Of a DNA stretch of 29,861 nt, positions 24,815 to 29,861 are shown one piece after another (the first letter of the stretch is position 1; each line of letters starts with the position of its first letter). Made by a program: the position numbers and the translations under genes. This stretch comes from a virus, in the IMG/VR virus record IMGVR_UViG_3300035698_024476, positions 1 through 29,861 of that record, one strand, 5' to 3'. The notes under the pieces were generated by a model. It ran no database searches. It saw only the letters and a program-made list of their open reading frames with translations, and had not been told where the DNA came from.

Positions 24815-25170
24815 TGGGACACATACAAGACGATATTTTAAAAAAAGCAGACAATCAATCTAGAGCATATACTTGGTTTGAATACGTTAAAATAGCACCA
24901 AAAGACGGTGATGTTAGATTTGATTATGAAACCTATTCTACAATATTAATAGATAGGTACGACGATAGTAGAAGTTTTGTTGAGATACCACTAGTTGCCT
25001 CTGATTCCTTTAGAAGGTTAGGAACCGCAGAAAACAGAAATAATTATATGGTATTGGTTCAATATGTTGGAAGCGGAAAGAACGCAGATGCTATAGGAAC
25101 TATAGTTAGAATGCGTTCAGATAAAGATATAATAAAAACAGTTAAACATGCTAATCTGGAGGCAATCTAA
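24814..25170 (+). CDS. Small baseplate protein, unknown
   Basis: A 118-residue protein coupled to the hub gene by a TAATG overlap. It is mixed alpha/beta: a helix at residues 5-20, strands in the middle (STILIDRYDDSRSFVEIPLV) and MVLVQYVGSG around residues 85-95, then a short basic C-terminal helix. It has no signal peptide or membrane segment. The gene lies between the hub and the spike candidate. That placement suggests a baseplate adaptor or a LysM-like connector, but I see no LysM signature. The start is well supported by the overlap. Function is left open. Confidence 0.6.
   Translation: MGHIQDDILKKADNQSRAYTWFEYVKIAPKDGDVRFDYETYSTILIDRYDDSRSFVEIPLVASDSFRRLGTAENRNNYMVLVQYVGSGKNADAIGTIVRMRSDKDIIKTVKHANLEAI
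25157..25162 (+). promoter_or_regulatory. Ribosome binding site choosing the spike start
   Basis: TGGAGG lies 9 bases before an ATG at 25172. An earlier in-frame ATG at 25148 has no ribosome binding site of its own and overlaps the previous gene by 23 bases. The later start is preferred. Confidence 0.65.
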
Positions 25171-25171
25171 G

Positions 25172-25891
25172 ATGTCCGATAATTTTGCTAGAACAGAAAA
25201 AAAGAATCTGTACAGCTCTACAGATGCGATAGGCGAAAGAGCTCGCGTTAGTAGCATAATAAAAGAAGGACGAGAGTCGGGCATGGCGCGAGGTGGTGAG
25301 TCTGGTGGTGGAGGTGCTACTGGTAGTTGGGATACTCACGTAAAGGGAAGAGATCCATCTAAAAATCAAAACGATAGAAACTTGCAGGCGTTCAAGCAAT
25401 ATGAGGGTGATATATTTTTAAAGCATGATGATACCCCTGGTTCTACGTCTGTCTCAGTAAGAGAAGATAGCGTAGGCTTACAAACGATGGATGGTAAGGT
25501 GGGGTTACTTGTAAAAACAGATGGCAACATATTAGTTCAAGGTAAGCCAGTGTTTAAGGCATCTGGAAGTAATATAATAAAAGGGGATTATACTGAAAAC
25601 CCTGACAGTACAAAATTGTTTACATACACTGAAACGATTGAGTTTGCGGGTGCAATAAAGGAGAAGATTTATGAGGCTGCTGGACAGGCTGGAGTTGATG
25701 CTAGCGAACAGCTGAGTTCTGGAGGCGGTCAGCTGATGACAGATTTTGCTGGGTATCCACCACATAATCATAATATGCTTTTTAAGCATGTTCATGCAGT
25801 AGAGCCAACGTATCTTTTTAGAATGCCCAAGATTGGCTTACTTGATGGAATTAAAGGTAAACTTTCAGAAATTTTAAAACTATTACAATAG
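25172..25891 (+). CDS. Baseplate central spike candidate with paired HxH motifs
   Basis: A 239-residue protein beginning MSDNFARTEKKNLYSS. The first 60 residues are Gly-rich and flexible. Residues 80-125 are short strands with regular spacing (IFLKHDDTPGSTSVSVRE, VGLQTMDGKVGLLVKTDGNI), as in OB-fold and beta-helix parts of phage spikes. Residues 196-209 contain PHNHN, then HVHAV, giving His198/His200 and His206/His208, two His-x-His pairs like those that bind iron in trimeric spike tips. The C-terminal 20 residues form a helix instead of a tip, which is unusual. It follows the hub gene by one small gene. Spike is the best guess, from position and motif. Confidence 0.55.
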   Translation: MSDNFARTEKKNLYSSTDAIGERARVSSIIKEGRESGMARGGESGGGGATGSWDTHVKGRDPSKNQNDRNLQAFKQYEGDIFLKHDDTPGSTSVSVREDSVGLQTMDGKVGLLVKTDGNILVQGKPVFKASGSNIIKGDYTENPDSTKLFTYTETIEFAGAIKEKIYEAAGQAGVDASEQLSSGGGQLMTDFAGYPPHNHNMLFKHVHAVEPTYLFRMPKIGLLDGIKGKLSEILKLLQ

Positions 25892-25898
25892 GTGAATA

Positions 25899-26324
25899 AT
25901 GGCTCAATATAATGAGATAGACATATTAATTGATGCGAGTGGGGATCTTGTCCTGGATAGTAGTAAAAATTTTAAATTTGCTAACTCTAGGGAGACTCTT
26001 CAGCAAGATATAATGTTTAGAGCTAGAACAGAATTCAACGATTTTGAACCACATCCTGAAATTGGAGCAGACCTTCAGTCTCTCGTGGGTGAGCCAAATA
26101 CTAGAGAGAACGCTGCTATGGGTGAAAAAAAACTGTTTACATCATTAACCAAGGATGGAAGAATGGTGCCGCAAGATTTACGAGTAAAAGCCGTACCACT
26201 GGATATGTATAGAATAGCTATGTATACATTCGTAAATTCATCTAATGAGGACGTAAATGTTGTTACTGCTTCAGTGCTTGATTATGAAAATGGCATACTA
26301 AATACCCCAGGAGGAGGAGAATAA
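25899..26324 (+). CDS. Baseplate wedge protein, gp25/W-like
   Basis: A 141-residue protein with AGGTGA before its ATG. It resembles the gp25/W family of contractile systems: an N-terminal beta part (ILIDASGDLVLDSSKNFKFA), then the helix ETLQQDIMFRARTEFNDFEP with the following GADLQSLVG, then a C-terminal strand (VNVVTASVLDYENGIL). In T4 and P2, members join the sheath to the baseplate wedge and initiate sheath assembly. It is coupled to the baseplate J-like gene by TAATG, the same order as P2 W and J. The length is normal for the family. Confidence is fairly high because motif, length and order agree. Confidence 0.75.
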   Translation: MAQYNEIDILIDASGDLVLDSSKNFKFANSRETLQQDIMFRARTEFNDFEPHPEIGADLQSLVGEPNTRENAAMGEKKLFTSLTKDGRMVPQDLRVKAVPLDMYRIAMYTFVNSSNEDVNVVTASVLDYENGILNTPGGGE

Positions 26325-27457
26325 TGTTATTCAAGAAAAGCTTAACAGAACTCAACGCAAGCACTATTAACGATCTTCAGAACAACACAGATGTTACCAA
26401 CTTGAGCGTTGGTGGGGTTGCTAGGACTATGTTAGAGGTTATAAATAAACAACTAGCTGATTACTATAACGTGTTAGATATAAATCAAGCTATGGGTTTT
26501 TTGTCAAGTGCAGAAGGATATTTTTTGGATTTGATAGGAAATCTTTTTAATATGCCAAGATTACAATCAGAAACAGCAACAGCAACAACAGCAGATGAAA
26601 ATCAAAAATTCTATGTTACAAGAGGAGTTCTAGGTGACTATATTCCGGGGTTACAAATACTAGAGGGAACAAAAGTTACCACATCTGATTATGAAATATC
26701 ATTTACAGTTACTTCAAGCGTTTCTTTTGATGCGGGAGCGACAGAGGTTTATGTTTCCACAGAGAGTGATGATACGGGTGCGTTACAAAACGTTGGAAAG
26801 AATGCTCTTATAAGTACTAATCTTGGAGTTACAGATGTATATACAACTAACGATAAAGCTATAGTAAATGGTTCAAACATAGAAGATGACAGCAACTACA
26901 GGTATAGGATATCTAATGCAACGCTTTCTGCAGAAAAAGCTAACGAAACAGCTATAAGGATAGCAGCGCTATCTGTTGATGGTGTGGCTGATGTAGTGAT
27001 GAAAAAATATGCTAGAGGCATGGGTAGTTATGATGTGCTTGTTATACCTACAGATGGGTTAGCTAGTGCTACTCTTGTTAGCAACGTTCAGTCAGCCATA
27101 GAAGAAGTGCAGGCCTATGGTGTAAGGGGAACGGCAGCAGCTCCAGGTGTAGTTACCGTAGATATAGAAGTAAGGGTTGTTTTTATAGATAGCGTTATTG
27201 AAAGCGAACAGAGCGCAATAAAAGCAAGAGTTAAAACTGCAATAGAAAAATACACAGTTAGTATACCAATTGGTGGAACCTTTATTCTTAATGAGCTAAG
27301 GCAACAAATAATGGATGTAAGCCCCAAGATAAGAGATCACGTTATTCGTTGTTATTATTTTAGAGAAGAGCCACATCTATTGGGAAACGTTTCTATACTA
27401 TATGATGAGATGTTCTATCCAAACCCGGATAGTGCAGAAGCTATAAGGGCGATATAA
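26324..27457 (+). CDS. Baseplate J-like protein
   Basis: A 377-residue protein that fits the baseplate J/gp6 family, which forms the baseplate wedge arms. The N-terminal helix region (SVGGVARTMLEVINKQLADY, with the preceding NNTDVTNL) and the following GYFLDLIGNLFNMPR match the usual start of this family, as does ILEGTKVTTSDYEISFTVT in the middle. The C-terminal half has VDGVADVVMKKYARGMGSYD and later VTVDIEVRVVFIDS, the repeated domain pattern of J-type proteins. It is coupled by TAATG both to the gp25-like gene and to the next gene. Sequence pattern and gene order agree well. Confidence 0.8.
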   Translation: MLFKKSLTELNASTINDLQNNTDVTNLSVGGVARTMLEVINKQLADYYNVLDINQAMGFLSSAEGYFLDLIGNLFNMPRLQSETATATTADENQKFYVTRGVLGDYIPGLQILEGTKVTTSDYEISFTVTSSVSFDAGATEVYVSTESDDTGALQNVGKNALISTNLGVTDVYTTNDKAIVNGSNIEDDSNYRYRISNATLSAEKANETAIRIAALSVDGVADVVMKKYARGMGSYDVLVIPTDGLASATLVSNVQSAIEEVQAYGVRGTAAAPGVVTVDIEVRVVFIDSVIESEQSAIKARVKTAIEKYTVSIPIGGTFILNELRQQIMDVSPKIRDHVIRCYYFREEPHLLGNVSILYDEMFYPNPDSAEAIRAI

Positions 27458-28497
27458 TGGCAAACTCGTATCCTAAATATTTTGAAAGAACGTATGTAAA
27501 TCCATCTGGCAATCCAGCTGCTAGTGGGTATTATATGAGCTATATCACACAAGAAATAGCAAACAAATACCCCACGTGGCACGCCATAAGAGATGATAGT
27601 AACTCTGTGGGGCAACAGTTTATTTCTCCCTTTTCTAAGGTGCTTCGCAATTTAGAAGGAGAGATGACCGAAGATCTTAATAATAATTTTATATCTTTAG
27701 CGCCAGTGGATGAAGTAGACGTTTTATATAGGATGAAAGTTCCGTCCACAATATCGTTCTTAGAAAACCAATACGTTAGATGTTGGACTGCTCCATCTGG
27801 AGCAACACCAGTCGGGTCACCGTTCCCTGAACCATCAGGCGCAGACTCATCAACATTTAATCAAATAGAGTTAGAAGAGGTAACTGATCTAGAAGAGTTT
27901 TATTACCACCTTGTACCTACAAGAATAAAGGTTTTTAATGAAGAAACATTCTCAGAGGCAAGAGCCACAGGTATTGGAATAACTATTCCAGTTGCTCCAA
28001 GTGGAATGACAGATCCGATACAGAAGTATGTAGATAGGGCAAAAAAAGAACACGATCTTGTGTGGTCGCATACTAGCAGCACAGTAGCAGAACACCTATA
28101 CAGACAAGATTCTGAAACCCTAGAGTCATACGAAACATACAAAGTTGGTGCCTCTGGATATATAAAAGGATTTACTTTATACAAAGATTATATCTGGTGG
28201 ATAGGGCACGTGCCCCCGTCAGATTATTTTTTAAATTTATCAAATCCAAACCCAGTTCCAGAATCAAAATATTTAGATCAAATAGCTTCGTATGACATTA
28301 CTGACCTTACAACAGGATCTCCACCATCCGGGATAGCAGTAGACGAAGAAGGAACGCTTTGGATAGTTGATGAGGATAGACAAACATTATATGCAGTTAC
28401 ACCAATGTATGACCATTTCCTAGCAGACAAGGAAAATAGATGGTTGTACTTTTATGAAGATTATTCAGATCCAGGAGTTTTTGTAAAATCCGCTTAA
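27457..28497 (+). CDS. Baseplate/tail appendage protein with NHL-like end
   Basis: A 346-residue protein in the slot where P2-type phages code protein I, between the J-like gene and the fibre. The first 90 residues are polar and helical (QFISPFSKVLRNLEGEMTED). The middle is Pro/Ser/Gly-rich, with several PSG triplets and a beta-rich section. Near residues 300-330, PSGIAVDEEGTLWIVDED and QTLYAVTP form an NHL/propeller-like strand pair, a pattern used for protein or sugar contact. The rest of a propeller is absent, so it may be only one blade. It is coupled to the J-like gene by TAATG. It may attach the fibre to the baseplate; the family is unsure. Confidence 0.55.
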   Translation: MANSYPKYFERTYVNPSGNPAASGYYMSYITQEIANKYPTWHAIRDDSNSVGQQFISPFSKVLRNLEGEMTEDLNNNFISLAPVDEVDVLYRMKVPSTISFLENQYVRCWTAPSGATPVGSPFPEPSGADSSTFNQIELEEVTDLEEFYYHLVPTRIKVFNEETFSEARATGIGITIPVAPSGMTDPIQKYVDRAKKEHDLVWSHTSSTVAEHLYRQDSETLESYETYKVGASGYIKGFTLYKDYIWWIGHVPPSDYFLNLSNPNPVPESKYLDQIASYDITDLTTGSPPSGIAVDEEGTLWIVDEDRQTLYAVTPMYDHFLADKENRWLYFYEDYSDPGVFVKSA

Positions 28498-28510
28498 GGA
28501 GGAGACCAAG

Positions 28511-29861
28511 ATGACTTATCCAGATACAATTATGACATATCCAAATAGAATAGACAAAAACGCATCCGGCTGGTATGTTAGTGGTGAGTATTTTAATGTT
28601 CCCACTGGTTTACCATATCAAACATATTTAGACCACGTTCCAAAAGACATAGCAACTACGCGTGTTTATGCGTCTGGCGGAGCTGAGTGGACAGAAGATT
28701 TTACTGGTACTCCAGCAGCTGGAGAATTTTACGTTGAGTATGATGTTGGTAGGTTAACATTTAATGCTGCTAATCTTGGAGCAGCCATGGAAGGTAGATA
28801 TCAAACGCTTGGCGATGATATCATGGCTGAACATGTAAACAACATGCAAGACGAAGTCTATGGCATTGAGTCTGAGTTGGGACAAGGCATTCCAGGTTCG
28901 TATAATAACCTATCTCAAAGACTTGGTACATTTATGACAATAGGGGCGGCAATAAATGCTTCTCAGGTGAGCATGAATACTCCTGGTGGATTGAGTGCAA
29001 CTGTAGTCCAAGAATTTATAGACTTAAGCGGAACGGCTGGAAGTAGAGATGATACTAACCCGTTTGGTCTTGGGTGGAACGATATATACAACGTAGATGG
29101 TGATATGGATAGAGCTCAGAACAATATAACAACTGGATATTTGCGCGCCAATACTGTATCTGCGAGTGGAAATGTAATAGCATTAAACATAGATGGACCA
29201 GATGTAGACCAATGGATATATTTTTATGATAATGGTGCAGCAAATGGTCAACACATTAAATGGGATGAAGGAGACGATAGGTTTGAATTTAGTGATGATG
29301 TATTTGTTCATGGAAGCGTAACGGCAAGTGGAAACAGAATTGGAATAGGGGCAGCTGGTCCGCTTCAAGACCAATGGCTTTACTTTTACGACGGGGATCC
29401 ATTAGCCCAATGGTTAAAATGGGATGAAGGTGGCAGTCAGTTTGAACTTAGCACACATTCATTTGTTCATGGAAATATAACGGCTAGTGGTAATCTACTG
29501 CCAGAGGCTAGTGGAACGAGAGACATAGGAAGCATATCAGTGGCTTGGAATGAAGCATATATCGATAAAGTATACCTTGAGGCTAACCCTACGACAGCGT
29601 TTGAAGCTGCTACTAAGCAATACGTGGATGACAATGCTGGCGGTACGTCTGATCACTCGGCGCTTACTAATCTTGAATGGTCGGCAGCTGGTCATACTAT
29701 TGACGCAGACATCGACCCTACTGCGAGTGGTACTTTAAACCTCGGGAGCTTATATCTAGCTTACAACGATGCTCATATCGATAAAGTATACCTTGAGGCT
29801 AACCCTACGACAGCGTTTGAAGCTGCTACTAAGCAATACGTGGATGACAATGCTGGCGGTA
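28511..29861 (+). CDS. Tail fibre protein, N-terminal part (3' truncated)
   Basis: The frame starts at an ATG after AAGGAGGAG and is open for 450 codons to the right edge, so the gene continues outside. The N-terminal 150 residues (MTYPDTIMTYPNRIDKNASG and after) would attach to the baseplate. A Gly/Ala-rich, strand-rich shaft follows. Two 42-43-residue repeats begin at DQW(I/L)YFYD (29207 and 29369), each with IKWDEG or LKWDEG and ending FVHG-x-(V/I)-TASGN. After them come two copies of a unit ending IDKVYLEANPTTAFEAATKQ and then YVDDNAGG. Such repeats are typical of trimeric fibre shafts. The receptor-binding tip is not in the window. Confidence 0.8.
   Translation, partial: MTYPDTIMTYPNRIDKNASGWYVSGEYFNVPTGLPYQTYLDHVPKDIATTRVYASGGAEWTEDFTGTPAAGEFYVEYDVGRLTFNAANLGAAMEGRYQTLGDDIMAEHVNNMQDEVYGIESELGQGIPGSYNNLSQRLGTFMTIGAAINASQVSMNTPGGLSATVVQEFIDLSGTAGSRDDTNPFGLGWNDIYNVDGDMDRAQNNITTGYLRANTVSASGNVIALNIDGPDVDQWIYFYDNGAANGQHIKWDEGDDRFEFSDDVFVHGSVTASGNRIGIGAAGPLQDQWLYFYDGDPLAQWLKWDEGGSQFELSTHSFVHGNITASGNLLPEASGTRDIGSISVAWNEAYIDKVYLEANPTTAFEAATKQYVDDNAGGTSDHSALTNLEWSAAGHTIDADIDPTASGTLNLGSLYLAYNDAHIDKVYLEANPTTAFEAATKQYVDDNAGG
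29207..29335 (+). repeat. Fibre shaft repeat A, first copy
   Basis: A 43-codon protein repeat that matches the stretch at 29369-29494 (42 codons) in the shared elements DQW, YFYD, KWDEG, FVHG and TASGN. The copies have diverged at the DNA level, so the match is best seen in protein. One residue is gained or lost in the loop after YFYD. Confidence 0.65.
29369..29494 (+). repeat. Fibre shaft repeat A, second copy
   Basis: The second copy of the DQW-YFYD-KWDEG-FVHG-TASGN unit, 162 bases after the first. It is one codon shorter and lies next to the 87-bp exact repeat, which suggests that shaft length changes by duplication. Confidence 0.65.
29559..29645 (+). repeat. 87-bp exact direct repeat, first copy
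   Basis: Begins ATATCGATAAAGTATACC and ends ATGCTGGCGGTA. It is base-for-base the same as 29775-29861. It codes for IDKVYLEANPTTAFEAATKQ plus YVDDNAGG. The starts are 216 bases (72 codons) apart, so the frame is kept. Confidence 0.9.
29775..29861 (+). repeat. 87-bp exact direct repeat, second copy (runs to edge)
   Basis: Identical to 29559-29645 up to the last base of the window, so the true repeat may be longer and further copies may lie beyond the edge. The upstream protein context (ASGT-x2-(I/L)GS and A-x-N-(E/D)-A) is also shared but diverged, so the exact part looks recently copied or under gene conversion. Confidence 0.9.

Noticed and set aside
25148-25171. Earlier start of the spike candidate at 25148
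   Set aside because: No ribosome binding site precedes it. TGGAGG fits the ATG at 25172.
29559-29861. CRISPR array or diversity-generating variable repeat
   Set aside because: The 87-bp repeat is coding, in frame, and only two copies are visible. No reverse transcriptase or adenine-directed variation is present.

Overview
The window is part of the virion-structure region of a tailed, contractile-tailed (myovirus-type) double-stranded DNA phage. Every convincing gene lies on the + strand, genes are packed with almost no spacing, and they run from capsid assembly through neck, sheath, tube and tail to baseplate and fibre. The DNA is visibly AT-rich, with many ATA and AGA codons, and most genes have strong AGGAGG-type ribosome binding sites. 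This fits a low-GC bacterial host, but the sequence alone does not name the host or the phage genus. No lysis, replication, terminase, portal, integrase, tRNA or CRISPR element is visible, and both ends cut through a fibre-like gene.

Head region (1-5588): the C-terminal end of a fibre-like protein, three small genes of unknown function, then a fused prohead protease-scaffold gene. An internal start with its own ribosome binding site would also yield free scaffold. A possible decoration protein follows, then the major capsid gene. That gene is split by a group I intron whose core helices (P5, P6, P7, P8, P9) can be traced, and the intron carries its own HNH homing endonuclease gene. Splicing at 4032/4715 restores one 438-residue HK97-fold capsid protein.

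Neck region (5589-9465): an unknown helical protein, a second free-standing HNH endonuclease of a different type, an Ig-like/connector fusion, a cysteine-motif joining protein and a tail-terminator candidate.

Tail (9466-19792): sheath, three tandem tail-tube-like paralogues, two tandem paralogues in the tail-chaperone position, a good intrinsic terminator, then two very large proteins where a tape measure is expected.

Baseplate and fibre (19792-29861): a large baseplate protein, a gpD-like hub, a small protein, a spike candidate with paired His-x-His motifs, a gp25-like wedge protein, a baseplate J-like protein, another baseplate/tail protein and the start of a repeat-rich tail fibre. Five gene pairs in the tail and baseplate share the same TAATG stop/start overlap, suggesting coupled translation of assembly partners.

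The most notable points are the intron-split capsid gene, the nested scaffold, the three tube paralogues, the paired chaperone-like genes, the two large proteins in the tape-measure slot, and an 87-bp exact repeat in the fibre gene.
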